Part shown: positions 10,776 through 21,530 of the stretch, piece after piece
Layout of the letters: each line of letters opens with the position of its first letter
Numbering within the stretch: position 1 is the stretch's first letter
The notes under the pieces: generated by a model
Told to the model about the DNA's origin: nothing
The model's input: the letters and a program-made list of their open reading frames with translations, nothing else
Database searches by the model: none
Source: Epiperipatus broadwayi
Taxonomy: Eukaryota > Onychophora > Udeonychophora > Euonychophora > Peripatidae
NCBI GenBank assembly: GCA_028023455.1
Contig: JAQFVV010006541.1
Location: 671,128-735,127 of the forward strand
Direction: 5' to 3'
Length of the DNA stretch: 64,000 nt
Translations under genes and position numbers: made by a program

Positions 10776-12227
10776 TCAAACTTGGCTTTGGCAACAGCTT
10801 TCTACACGACGCTCTTCCACTCTTATATTATATTTGACCCTACTACTTTCCCCTCCATCTTTGTCCCACTCCTTTTTGGCTATTTTCTTATTCCCAATTT
10901 TTTTCTGCACTTCTGCATTCCACCACCAAGTCTCTTTATTCTCTTTTATCACACCCGACGTTTGGCCAAGAACTTGATCCCCAATTACACAGATGTTGTT
11001 TGCAGTACTTGTCCAAAGATCTTCCCCTTCTTCTTTGTCTTCAACCTTCATCAATTCATCAACAAATTGCTTTCTGTAGGCATCAACCTCAAGTTTCCAC
11101 CATTTGGTCTTGATGATACCTCTTCTAGGATTTATTTTAATTCCTGTAAGATTAGCATGACATAGTAAAAGTCTGTGCTGTTGACCCATAGCTTCTACTG
11201 GAATAACCTTGCAATCCTGTATATCTTTTAGGTCAATTCGTCTATACATAATATAGTCAATTTGGGATTCTCTTCCCCCACTCATGTAAGTTATCTTTTG
11301 ATTTGGGGGTTTCTTGAAGAAGGTGTTCAATAATGCCATATCCATTGAAACAGCAAAATCAATTATTCTATCTCCCTCTTTATTTCTTTCCCCAATTCCC
11401 TGATTTCCCAGGATTCTTTCCAACCCACCATTTTCTCTGCCCACATGTCCATTCAAATCTCCACAAAGGAAGACCTTATCTGTTTGTTGAATTGAGCCCC
11501 AAATATCATCCATCTCACCCCAAAACTTATCTTTCTCATCCTCATCACATCCTGACTGTGGAGCATATGCACTAATCACAGTAATCACACAACTCTCCAA
11601 GTCAATTCTCATTGAGATAATCCTGTCATTATACCGAGTAACTTCCAATACCCTATGTTTCAAATTTGAGCTCAGTATAATTCCAACCCCATTTCTTTTA
11701 GAATCACTACCACAATAGAACAACTTGAAGCCATTTCCCAGTTCCCTTGCCTTTTGGCCTTTCCACCTTGTTTCCTGAACTGCCACAATGTCCACTTTTC
11801 TTCTTATCATCATGTCCACAAGCTCACTACCTTTCCCAGTCATGGTGCCAACATTGAGAGTACCGACAGTCAACCTGACCGAACAACCCCTCATCCTTCC
11901 TTCACTACTCAACCTCCTTTTCCTTTGAGCAATCTTCTTTAACCGTATCCGCTCACGATATGGTAGCCCTTGTCCGCTTCTCGGTGGAGTCAGGCGAGGC
12001 CCCAACACGTCGCTTACAGGGTACGCCCTAGCAAGATCTCTATCTGAATTTTTCCGCATCATGTAGTTTGAGTGGCAAGGTCCTGGTTTTATAGCCGCAT
12101 GCCCTTGCTGCCACCAACCCATCATGGGCAACCCCAGATGGGAAACCAGCATCTTTCTAGGTATTTGCAGTGCTATGGCCATTAAAGATGCTACATCCAT
12201 GCCCATAGATCTCTGGAACCAAGCCAT
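10776..12227 (-). CDS. RTE-a apurinic-type endonuclease domain (5' part of ORF)
   Basis: A 483-residue frame nicks target DNA to prime reverse transcription. The N-terminal 115 residues are a basic leader. The endonuclease fold follows: LNVGTM at 124-129, QETRW with catalytic Glu at about 152, SAYAPQSG at 219-226, GDLNGHVG with Asp257/Asn259, SQIDYIM with Asp324, and QHRLLL with His351. All the expected catalytic positions are present. Its last 10 or so codons are out of frame, because a one-base indel near 10790 separates it from the reverse-transcriptase frame, which resumes with KAVAKAKFDAYSDLYE. In an intact element both would be one protein. The start codon is simply the first Met; the true start is uncertain. 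Confidence 0.9.
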   Translation of the reverse strand: MAWFQRSMGMDVASLMAIALQIPRKMLVSHLGLPMMGWWQQGHAAIKPGPCHSNYMMRKNSDRDLARAYPVSDVLGPRLTPPRSGQGLPYRERIRLKKIAQRKRRLSSEGRMRGCSVRLTVGTLNVGTMTGKGSELVDMMIRRKVDIVAVQETRWKGQKARELGNGFKLFYCGSDSKRNGVGIILSSNLKHRVLEVTRYNDRIISMRIDLESCVITVISAYAPQSGCDEDEKDKFWGEMDDIWGSIQQTDKVFLCGDLNGHVGRENGGLERILGNQGIGERNKEGDRIIDFAVSMDMALLNTFFKKPPNQKITYMSGGRESQIDYIMYRRIDLKDIQDCKVIPVEAMGQQHRLLLCHANLTGIKINPRRGIIKTKWWKLEVDAYRKQFVDELMKVEDKEEGEDLWTSTANNICVIGDQVLGQTSGVIKENKETWWWNAEVQKKIGNKKIAKKEWDKDGGESSRVKYNIRVEERRVESCCQSQV

Positions 12228-12539
12228 TCCGATATCTTCATCTTCTGCCTTGGGCCAGTAATGATAATGCTGCTTTCTCCATTACCATGGCCATGGCCTC
12301 TGGATATGGCACCAGAAACTCGCCTTGGCACAATATTATCATTGGGTTTATGTGGTATTTAGCTGGAAACATAAGGAGCCACCCTTATGATCCCCCACAC
12401 CCTATTAACATTGCCGCTGTTGGTTCAGGACTGCTTATTTGCCTAAATGCTTATTCACAGCAGACCCCCATATCTGGGGGCCATTCCCCTATCCACCACC
12501 TGGGGACCTGCCTGGTAGCAGTTACAGCTCTGCCTCAGG

Positions 12540-12556
12540 ATCCATTTTGATTTAAC
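12540..12556. repeat. Target-site duplication of the RTE element (5' side)
   Basis: An exact second copy of ATCCATTTTGATTTAAC, next to the 5' end of the minus-strand element. This shows that the 5' end is the real insertion boundary. Confidence 0.95.
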
Positions 12557-12589
12557 ATTTCCTTCAAAAAATTAATTTATAGGTATATA

Positions 12590-13060
12590 ATAAGCCTGTA
12601 TTTCAGTTATTATATATTTTTTGTTTTTCTGATAACTCCACAATACCAAGTTTTTTTTCCACTTCTGCCATCCCAATCAAAATTACCCATAACATTTTCA
12701 TCTTTTATTTATTTATAAATTCTAGCATTAAAGTCTCCCGTGACAATTGTTAAATTTTATTTATGTATCAAAAACATTTTGTGTATCCACATAAAAATCT
12801 TTTTTATCATCTCAATAAGAGCTTGTTAGGTTATCTGTTTTTCACTTTTTATATATAATGAATCCCACTTGAACTAATCTTCCAATATTTCTATCTTTAT
12901 TACTTGTCTCTTTACCTTTGTTTCTAACTTCACAAAGTCCAACAATATTCCATTTAATATTAGATAATTCTTTTAATTTGTAAAATCTTATTTCATTTTT
13001 AAGTAACTTACATGTTTAGACAGCTAAATAAAATATTATAATCAAATGCAGCCTGGATCT
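12590..13060 (-). pseudogene. RTE-b LINE endonuclease fragment
   Basis: Resembles 54310-54830 throughout: the stretch for MGDFNARI (about 12720-12745), then the region around YAPTSS, up to the start of the endonuclease near 13050. Heavily mutated, with no open frame. It may be part of the same old insertion as 14028-17290 or a separate 5' piece. Confidence 0.65.
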
Positions 13061-13584
13061 GCACTTAGGTGATTCTTAGCACCCATTACCTTCTGCTTAA
13101 CAATCAGTATCTTAGTTGGCCACTTTACTGGAAGTAAGATATATAATTATATTTCAATAGAATGTATTAATTAGAAAGAGAACAATTGTAAATTAATAAT
13201 CAATATTAGCGGTTTAAATAAATTAGATTATTAATTCTATACTTCTTGGAAAAGTAACAAATGTTAAGCTTTGTAAACAACATCTATTTCCATTGTTTGT
13301 TTTATTTTCACGACAAATGAAAGTACATTCTAACAACGTAGGCAAAGATAAAGTATTCAAACAGGAAATATAAAAATATATAATTACAAAGCATTTGTAA
13401 ATTTACAGAAAGCATTAAAAGTGTAGATCAAGGTAAGACGTAGATTTAATACTAATAGTATATTTTTAAAATATTAAAGCAAATGTTTATTAGAGTTCTA
13501 TATATGCGTTTTTGTAAAATTAATTTTTTTTACGTTTTAAGTTATACAAATCAAAATATTTTAAATTGTTAAATAAAATAATAA
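13061..13584. other. AT-rich stretch without recognisable gene
   Basis: No long frame, splice-bounded exon or repeat was recognised. Confidence 0.5.
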
Positions 13585-13920
13585 ACCTAGGGAATTTGAA
13601 CTCAGACTTTCAAGCCACTTCAACTATCCGCACCATCTCATACTACTGATACACAGGATCACATACATGAAGAAAAGACAAATAATCACCAATATACGTA
13701 TGGAAGATGATATTCTGGGTCAACTGATGAGTGCTGGTTCAGCACGAAATACGAATATTGGTGATTGTTTATCTTTGCTGCATGTGCGTGGTCATGTGTA
13801 ACAGTAGTATGAGATAGTGTGGATGGTTGAAGTGGCTTGAAAGTCTGAGTTCAAATTCCGTATGTTTACAGTTGGGCTCCAGGTATAAGAGTACCGGTAT
13901 TTCAAATCTTATTAAAAAAA
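13585..13920 (+). mobile_element. H4 hammerhead repeat, palindromic copy
   Basis: Inverted arms (about 13595-13710 and 13755-13870) share the gaactcagactttcaag / cttgaaagtctgagttc ends. They enclose an intact hammerhead motif, and the right side ends in a run of A. The same family occurs at 14.9-15.2 kb and three times at 51.7-52.8 kb. Confidence 0.8.
13711..13766 (+). ncRNA. Type I hammerhead ribozyme, intact core (H4)
   Basis: CTGATGA at 13724-13730 is followed by a perfect 6-bp stem II (GTGCTG-GTT-CAGCAC) and then GAAA. Stem III is minimal, closing on AATA, with predicted self-cleavage after 13757. Stem I pairs TCAA with TTGG, extended by G-U pairs. All invariant core bases are present; outer stem I is weaker than in the copy at 15030. 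Confidence 0.85.
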
Positions 13921-14894
13921 AAAAATTTACAAAGGCTGTTGAGAAGTTCGTTTCGCAAATCTTTTTGTTTTGTTAGCTGATTTTTATATCTTAATTTATA
14001 AGCTTAATAGTTATAATCAGTGAAACACCACCATCATTTTATAATTTTCAATCCTTATCTATCCATTCCCCAATAAAAGTTTTAAGTTTAATTCGGATTC
14101 TTAAATCTATAACCTCTCTTGTGATGTCAAACAATGAATTCCTTTACTTCATTTATCCATCCATTTCACAGCAGATCTCTTTCAAAATTATTCCGATTTT
14201 TTGGGATACAGCTTAAGACTTCAATTGTTAATCTATTATTATCTCTTCTACCATTATATTTCATTGTATTAATTATTTTAATGATGTCAATGATAGACGT
14301 TTGTTTCGTCATGCAAATATTCAATTTTGATCTTTTTTAACTCCAAACATGCATCGCTTCACATGCCCACTGAATGGTGCAAAGTTTCTGATTTTTAAAT
14401 AAAAATTAATAAAATACATCAGTAACCATCTTTCTTTTTAAATATATAGGAATAATTATTTTGTTATTAAGTTATTTCTAACAAAAGCACTTCGTCTAAG
14501 ATTAATTCTACAATTAAATTTATCCATTATGTTTTCATCGATATTATGTCTGATCAAGATAATTATAGTTATTCTTTTAACTTTGTGATTATTTTCTTCT
14601 TTTGAAGAAATCCAATGAAGATCAGTTTAGTTTTTTAACATTTATCTTCAGTCCTACTTTTATTTTGACAACTGTTGGCAACATTACTTTAAGCTTCAGG
14701 CTGAAGCATTATTTGCATAAACAATCATATGATCTGAATCCTTGTATTTCTTTTCTTTAGCTTCCTAGTTAAAATCACAAAATACTTCTTGTAGAGCTGC
14801 TATAAAATTTTTTGGAGATATAGAATCGCCTTGTCATACACCCATATCAATGTTAATCTTCTTAAACTCACTGAAATTGCAATTTGAACATTCC

Positions 14895-15240
14895 ACCATC
14901 AGATTTTCAATGAAATGGAAGGCTGAAGAGTTGTGGGTTGGAGTAGTTCAAAGCCTGTCCATTAAAATATGAAGATTGGCTATCTTAATATAAAGCTGAG
15001 CACTGATTGTATATATGTATGGAGATGATAATCTGGACCAACTGATGAGTGCTGGCTTAGCATGAAATATGGATTTTGGTGATTATTTATCTTTTCAACA
15101 TATATGTGATCAGGTAGGTCAGCAATATGAGATGGCATGGAGAGTTGAGGGTCATGTAAAAGTCTGAGTTCGAATCTCACATACATCACATATATATGCA
15201 GGTTTTAAGCCTGTATAGTGTATTAATATAAAAATATGAT
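14895..15240 (+). mobile_element. H4 hammerhead repeat nested in a LINE
   Basis: Flanked on both sides by reverse-transcriptase coding remnants of the RTE-b copy, so inserted after it. It carries an intact hammerhead motif and ends with the family's gtctgagttcgaatctcac segment. Confidence 0.8.
15030..15084 (+). ncRNA. Type I hammerhead ribozyme, intact core (H4)
   Basis: Stem I is AATC plus ACCAA pairing with TTGGT plus GATT, leaving a TGG internal bulge where loop-loop contacts form in type I hammerheads. The core CTGATGA is followed by a 5-bp stem II (GTGCT/AGCAT) and GAAA. Stem III is 2 bp closed by ATGG, with TT before the cleavage point. Every invariant base is kept. Confidence 0.87.
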
Positions 15241-15545
15241 ATCTGAGGTCTATGTATTATTGATCCAAACCTTTAATCTCTGTGAATGTGCTTATAGAAT
15301 CAAATGCTCTTTCATAATCTGAAATTCCAAAGCATAACTCATATCCATTGGTGTTTTGCTTATCTTTTGTCAAATATTTCAATGTGTTACACTATGCTAA
15401 AACTATTCTTAAATCCAGTTTGTTTTTGCTTGTTTTAAATCCACAAATTTCTGCATGATTTTAAAATTGTTTTGATAATAATATTACATAGTACAGATAG
15501 TAGATTAATAGGCCTGTAATTTTTAATATCTTCATTATTATTTTC

Positions 15546-15640
15546 CACATGTCATAGTATCGGCTGGGGGGGGACCCCCCACCCGTTTCCACCCAACTCT
15601 TTGTTTTTGGGGGGGGGCGGTTACTTTTGGCTCACAAACA
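15546..15640. repeat. G/C-run fragment, possibly SINE-derived
   Basis: tgtcatagtatcggctg resembles the 3' part of the SINE at 24554-24657 (tgtcatagcatcagccg). It is followed by runs of 8 G, then C-rich and again G-rich sequence. A degraded SINE plus homopolymer expansion is the simplest reading. Confidence 0.4.
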
Positions 15641-15904
15641 AAAACTTAATATCATTATTATTACAGAATCTTCTAAGGATGGGATACATATACCCATTTA
15701 TCTTGTAGATATTTAATATATAGCTTCACCAATAATTTTTTTAATGTTCACATTTCTTTTAAATTTTCATTAACAATTCTATAGAACCCCACCCCCTTCA
15801 TAGATTTAATTGAATCTTTCATTAAAATTAGTGGCAATTGGAAAAATATAGTAACTGGGAAGAATACTTATTTCTTTTGTGTTTTTTATTAGTATACACT
15901 CTTT

Positions 15905-16110
15905 TAAACCACTAAATATCACATGATCACCATCTATATCTTATGCTTGCTTATAACTGTTATTAAAACAAGCTAGAAACTAGTCTGGGGATATTGGATT
16001 AGTAAGCACTAGATAGGGATTTTATGCACAACACCTTGTAGCACTCATTGATTACTCTGGCTTGCACTCAGTGGCATTACTATATGGCGAGTTTTGCCAG
16101 TTTTTATACT
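15905..16110 (+). repeat. H1 hammerhead repeat fragment nested in a LINE
   Basis: Keeps the H1 left arm start (cactaaatatcacatgatcacc), the 3' half of the hammerhead (GAAACTAGTCTGGGGATATTGGAT, interrupted here for length at about 15976-15998), and the right arm ending in tatggcgagttttgcc. The 5' core (CTGATGA) and the stem II 5' strand are deleted. Confidence 0.75.
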
Positions 16111-17290
16111 CTTTTGTAGAACTCTTACAGCATTTAATGATATCATCCCTCTTTTTAATAATAATTTTATATTGTATTTTTTATTAGATATTTTTTTAAT
16201 AATTTGACTTTTTTCCTTTCTATACTTTTCTTTGCCAATTACTGATATATTTTTTGCATAATTATTTTTTTAATACCATTTCACTAAACTTTCTTCATAC
16301 ATTATATGGTTTCTGTTGTAAATTTATCATGATAAATGCTTTTTTGCATCAACTATCTTTGTTCAGTTTTTAATACAGTATCATTTATCGTTTCGTAGTT
16401 CTTTAAAATCTGTCAATGTTTAACACGATTATCAAGTTTTATTATAAATCCATTGGTTTTTGAAGATTAGGAATATCATCTTTATTAATACTATCTTTTT
16501 TAATAGTTTTTTTTTCTTCTAAATTTATTTTATACCACAATAATCCATGACCAATTTCTATGCTGAATCTATTATGGTCATTACAATCTAAAACTACATA
16601 TTTTATGTTTGTCAAAATATAATCAATTCTATGAAACATTATTTATACGTTTCTGTGTCTGTTTGATTTTAATATTATTCTGTAGAAAGAATTTATATGA
16701 TATAAATGCTACAATTTTATGTCTTCTTTCATTTCTATTACCATAGTAAAATTTACCCACAGCTCATTCATCTTTCTACTGTTTTTCACATCTAACATTA
16801 AGAGCTTCCATTACAAATTTAAAATATTATTTATTCCGATCAAAATTCTCTTGTACGATTTTTTATAAAAATATTCCACATCTTCATCACAATGAGAACT
16901 TATTCAGGCATAAACCTGAATTATCTGCATTTGATATTTTCTATTAAGTTGAACAACTAATCTTGCCATTTTGTCTAATACCTCATTAATCTCCACAATG
17001 TTATTTCTTTATTTTTTATTTATAATGAATCTTACTCAACCTGTGATTCCATTATTTGCGCCTTTGTCATAAGTATGTTTCCACTTTTAGAATAAATTGT
17101 TTCTTTCACCTCTTTTATAACTTAATAAATTCCAATGATATCCTTTAAATATTACACATTTTGTATTCATCATATAGTTTTCTTTTACTTGAAAGTGATC
17201 TAAATTTTTAGGTAACTAAATACAAATCATCATTAAATGAAAATTCGACTACACATCTGCATTCACCATCTACTGATGACTTTATAGCCT

Positions 17291-19440
17291 TCTTGGATTA
17301 AAGGTTAGATTTCTATATCAATATGGATCATCATCGAAATAAATAAATTGTTCACCTAAATATTCACATGTTATTAAAAATATACAATTATTAGATTATT
17401 GGTTTTTTTGGTTTTATTTTCAGAGGTAAAATGCCAATAAACTTAAGACAATGACTGATGTATGTTGTTGAATACTACATTGATATTTATTTACCATATA
17501 AGTAAGTACATAGTAAATAACACATGCAACAATGATCACATATGGAGTGGTATCATTAGTAATTTTCTGTTATTTAAGGACTAAAAGAACAATCAAAGAA
17601 TCTTTCAATTAATGTAAAATTCCCTTCTGCAGTTTTATATATCAATGACATATACCACACAGTATGACTTGATATGAAACATATACACATTAGCACAACA
17701 ATTATGTTCATGAATGGATTATTTCATTCATAAATGGGTACTGCTTTAACATATAGGAGAACTAATATTTATGTATTGTAAAAAAGTACCAATTTACTCA
17801 ACTACCTATATTCTATTTAAATGCTTTTTCTTTTACACAATGCTTTGTCACCATGAAATAATATTGGAATAACTAATTGATAAATTTAAGATTCAATATA
17901 TTTACATAAAATATAGGGTTTGTAAATACTTTAAAAAATAGACAGAAAATAAAAATGAAATAATTTTGTCTGACAATAAATATTTTTTTCAGAAATTAAT
18001 TTAAAACTAAACTTTGTATTCTTCATTTATAATGTTAAAATGTTTTTATTAAATAAGGAAATATAAATGCAAAACATGAGTTTTTTGTTTACATTGTAAT
18101 TTCCATTTAAAGCTTCTTTTAATTTATTTCAAAGCAAGCCAATTCATTTATACTTGGACCGTTGTAATATTAAATATCAAAAAGAAAACATTCTCTTAGT
18201 TGAAAAATAAAAAAAAAATGTAGCTGACAATTCTTTTGATCTGTAGAATTATTGTTTTCATGAAAGTCAACAATATTTACAATTGACTATACTTTTTTCT
18301 ACTTCAGTTTTTCAAAACCAAATAAGAAATTTCAAAGACAACTAAGAAGAATAAAAATTCCAAACAAACATGTCAATTACAATATATTGTTGTTTGAAAC
18401 TATATATTTAATTTATAAATTATATTTTAAGTCAATATTAGATAGTATGAGGAGAATTCAAAATAAATATTGAAATCTTACAATTGACAGTATTTTTTCC
18501 TCTCATCTCTCCCATTCCTCATTTTCTCAAAAGCAAATAAGAAATTGAAAAGACAAATAATACTAATTTTTTTTTTTAAAAAAAAAAATACTATCAATGA
18601 AAATTAATGAAGTTTTAAATTACACGTTGAATTTATAAATTACATAGTATTATAATAAATCCCTTTTCCAAAGTCAAAACATGAATTTATCAATTAAATT
18701 ATCCCAACATTATTTATGACATTGAAGCAATGTTTAAAAACTCAACTAAACAAAATAGAATTTAGGTAAGTGAATACATCAGTACCTGTATAAATTCATA
18801 ATCACTTCATTTAGCACATTGGTCTTACCTCCTATTTGTAATAAACTACAACATAGGTCCAATATTTTGATCCTGGCTAATACAGTGATCATTCAAAGAG
18901 ACAGTAAGAGTATTCATGTTAGGTAAAACAATTTACCTCTGGAAAATTAATATTATAAAATTAAGATTAAATGTTAACCACAAGTCATGTTTCTGTTGTT
19001 TAAATGAAGAATTTTATGCAAGTATCCAAATATTAAGTAATCTTCTTAATATGGTAATAAAGTGCATAGATGATTTAATATTATATTATCCAAATATTAT
19101 ATGATTAATGATTTTAATTAAGAAAAAGGTAAACACTAATTAAAAAAGAACAGGTAACAATAATTGATTTATTAAAACTATGAACACAAATTAATTAAAT
19201 AATCAAGCAATATAAATAGATAATAACAAGCTTTATTTCATTTTCCTTTATTATAAAGTGAAAATGTTATAGGAACTTATCAGTAACAAGAAAAAATTAT
19301 TTTAATCTTCAAATTTTACACACACACTATTTAGTAATTTCCTCACATGAGCTTACATTATGCTATGCATAATACTTTATATTTCTGATTAAAATTTTTC
19401 ATTTTTTATAATATTGGGAATAACTTAACATTCTAATTAT
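17291..19440. other. AT-rich stretch without recognisable gene
   Basis: No coding frame, splice-bounded exon or dispersed repeat was recognised. Short A- and T-runs are common (for example 18569-18588). Confidence 0.5.
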
Positions 19441-19469
19441 TTATTGAGCACACAGACCATTTCGATGTG

Positions 19470-19660
19470 AAAAAAAAAAAATTCTTTATACTCTTAAATC
19501 AAGATGCTTCAGATTGGCCTATATAAGTAAGAATTTAGGTTAAAGATAATACGGCTGCTCTTATCTTTATAGAGTACCTATTTTGTGTTGAGAGGCCCCT
19601 CTAAAGTCAAAACTACATTATTTGGCTATTATACAAATGTTTAAGACGCATGTAAAAAAA
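19470..19660. repeat. Hairpin repeat family F6, copy 1
   Basis: Shares tttaggttaaagataa, the ctcttatctttata loop region and gaggcccctctaaagt with 48745-48930, in the same order. An imperfect hairpin of MITE type; this copy has lost most of its left arm. Confidence 0.55.
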
Positions 19661-20122
19661 AGTTAAAAACCTTTCTTTCTAATATTGGGAATAATACATT
19701 TCTTTTCTTTTTATAATGAGAATATTCTCAATTCCTTAATCCAGAAAGCTGCCAACAAATTATCTAATGCAAAAGAATAATTCACATTCATTATGTAGTG
19801 TGAAAGTGGGCCATCTTCACAAATTGTATTTCATTTCTAAGAAAATATGTGAGAATTAGAACATAATATATCATATAAACCACAAGGTGGCCAACTAATT
19901 CAAATATGTGTATATGCTCTTGACATTCTCTTATTTAACTTGAAAATATTAGACAATATTAATATGTATAGTCAGCTAATGATCTATATGCTGAAAATGT
20001 GCACTCTCCTGGTAAATTTACAAAAAAAATCAAGTCAGATGTCACATGACCTAATTTAATAAGCTTGTATTTACAAATGTTATATATAGAGCTCACAAAA
20101 CAACCTTTTAACAAGCTTTGTG

Positions 20123-20185
20123 GAATATCCCCAATCTCAGACTGGTTTCTGCTACAGACATCCTCAGTGAGGTGCTAGGATATTC
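20123..20185 (-). ncRNA. Type I hammerhead ribozyme, intact core (H3)
   Basis: Outer stem I is a perfect 8 bp (GAATATCC/GGATATTC) and inner stem I is CTCA/TGAG. The core CTGAGGA fits CUGANGA. Stem II is TGT-CTGTA-GCA, then GAAA, with minimal stem III ACCAGT and C at the cleavage position. All invariant bases are present. Confidence 0.82.
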
Positions 20186-20360
20186 AATTAGATTTAAAAA
20201 ACCAGGACAAGCCCAGCACTTTATCTAATGTAGAAAATCTGAAATTTTCAGACATCCATGTTTTCCAATCCAGCTATTTAACTTAAAACACCATATGGGA
20301 CTGAATTAAGTTCAGAAACACCATATATTAGTAGCTTTAACATAAAATTTCCAGTGGAGC

Positions 20361-20638
20361 AGTATACTATGGTGAGACTCGAGCCACTATAAACAACAGA
20401 GTGGCTCAACACAAATACTTATACAAGAGTATTAAACAGAAATGAAGGTAGCTCAGTGTTTGTGGATCACCAAAAAGTGGCTAATCATGAATTTGAACCT
20501 GCAATTGCTAGAATAATTTCCACTGAAAGAAATGATGTCAAAAGGAAGGTTAAAGAAGCATGGTATATTGCAAGAGATATGAAGGCAATAAACAGGAAGG
20601 ATGCATGCTTTTCTATTTCAAAAAGATGGACAATATAA
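20361..20638 (+). pseudogene. Penelope-like element GIY-YIG endonuclease fragment
   Basis: The first part reads AVYYGETRATINNRVAQHKY, the YxGET...R...H core of a GIY-YIG nuclease. A frameshift with stops near 20440-20450 follows. The frame then resumes as GSSVFVDHQKVANHEFE and continues through the helix with KVKEAWYIARDM to INRKDACFSISKRW. The ANHEF and NRKDxxxxIS-W features match the C-terminal part of Penelope-like element proteins, where the nuclease follows the reverse transcriptase. In the intact protein it nicks DNA for target-primed reverse transcription. This copy is dead: frameshifted and without the upstream enzyme. Confidence 0.75.
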
Positions 20639-20855
20639 ATGAGCTTGCATAGATTTGCATAAATTATGGTTGAACGCTACAAATATGGAGATGAAAGCTC
20701 TGAAAGCACTTAGCCTTAAGAAATATTAATGCAGTTTTTAAGAATTTAATTTCACTATATACGTCAAGCGTATTAAATCTTACATAGTTTTCTACTTAAT
20801 AATTATACATTAGATAAAGTTCTGGGCTTGTTCTGGTATTTTTAATGTAATTATT

Positions 20856-20918
20856 GAATATTCTAGTACCTCACTGAGGATTCCAGTAGCAGAAACTGGG
20901 ATGAGGTGGGGGATATTT
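20856..20918 (+). ncRNA. Decayed hammerhead motif (H3)
   Basis: Core CTGAGGA and GAAA are kept, but the stem III and cleavage segment reads CTGGGA instead of CCAGTC. U16.1 and the cleavage base are therefore lost. Confidence 0.65.
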
Positions 20919-21295
20919 TACAAAGTTTGTTAAGAGCTTGTTTTGCAAACTCCGCATATAACATTTATAAATGCGACCTTTTTAAATTAGGTCATGTGAC
21001 ATCTGACTTGATTTTTTTGTAATTTTAGTTTTTCCTATGATGGCTTTGGTGATTTAATATTGATAAAGCTATTAATATATTATGTATCTGAACTTAGTTT
21101 AGTCCTATATGGGTATTTAAGTTAGATAGCTGGATTGGAAGACATATGGATGTCTGAAAATTGCAGATTTTCTACTTAATGTTAGATAGCTGGATTAGAA
21201 GACATATGGATGTCTGAAAATTTCAAATTTTTTACTTAATAGTTATACATTAGATAAAGTGTTGGGCTTGTCTTGGTATTTTCAATCTAATGATT

Positions 21296-21358
21296 GAATA
21301 TCCTAGCACCTCACTGAGGTTTCCAGTAGCAGAAACCAGTCTGAGGTTGGAGATATTC
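21296..21358 (+). ncRNA. Hammerhead motif with A9-to-U change (H3)
   Basis: Stem I is excellent (ACCTCA/TGAGGT, plus outer GAATATC/GATATTC) and GAAACCAGTC is intact. The core reads CTGAGGT, so the usually invariant A9 is U. Confidence 0.68.
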
Positions 21359-21390
21359 TACAAAGCTTGTTTTGTGAGCTCTATATATAA

Positions 21391-21530
21391 CTCTCTTGCT
21401 AAGTATATTTGGCATCAAAGTATTACAAAAATTAGCAGCTAAGGTTCTGCCATTCTACGAGATAAAAAAATATTTCAATTACCACAAGTCATATAAATAA
21501 ATAAAAAGGTACTTATATATATTAGACCTG
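21391..21530. other. Short AT-rich spacer
   Basis: Between the Penelope remnant and the CA-rich repeat; nothing recognised. Confidence 0.5.

Larger units (their letters stand above)
9037..12539 (-). mobile_element. Near full-length RTE/BovB-like LINE (family RTE-a)
   Basis: A 3.5-kb element bounded by exact 17-bp target duplications. Read on minus it has a 5' region of about 310 bp, an apurinic-type endonuclease, a reverse transcriptase and a short 3' end finishing in GAAGAAGAAGAA, as expected of RTE elements. Length and single-polyprotein layout fit the RTE clade. It is visibly richer in GC than its surroundings. Only two coding lesions were found between the two large frames: a one-base shift near 10790 and an in-frame TGA near 10700. 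It is likely one of the youngest insertions here. Confidence 0.92.
14028..17290 (-). pseudogene. RTE-b LINE, long decayed copy with nested insertions
   Basis: Read on minus from 17290 to 14028 it covers the whole family. The endonuclease start is near 17220-17280. A linker with RIDYILTNIKYVV and DIPNLQKP lies on the minus strand within 16442-16639. Motif A appears as SDYERAFDSI near 15300-15340, and the motif B region (GDSISPK) near 14810-14840, then the C-terminal part and tail. Stops and indels are everywhere. It is split by an H4 repeat (14895-15240), a G-run fragment (15546-15640) and an H1 fragment (15905-16110), which are therefore younger. Confidence 0.8.
20030..21390 (+). mobile_element. 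Penelope-like element remnant with inverted and tandem pseudo-LTRs
   Basis: A GIY-YIG endonuclease fragment (20361-20638) lies between a minus-oriented H3 unit on the left (20030-20340) and two plus-oriented H3 units on the right (about 20790-21390). The right units repeat every 440 bp, measured between their cctcactgag motifs. Flanking units in mixed tandem and inverted order, each with a hammerhead motif, are characteristic of Penelope-like elements. No reverse transcriptase domain is left, so the copy is truncated. Confidence 0.75.

Noticed and set aside
9354-12550. Several plus-strand frames of 60-130 codons across the RTE element
   Set aside because: They are antisense shadows of the minus-strand endonuclease and reverse transcriptase, which carry all the motifs.
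16196-16260. Possible intron or ncRNA signal in T-rich sequence
   Set aside because: It is the eroded linker of the RTE-b LINE on minus.
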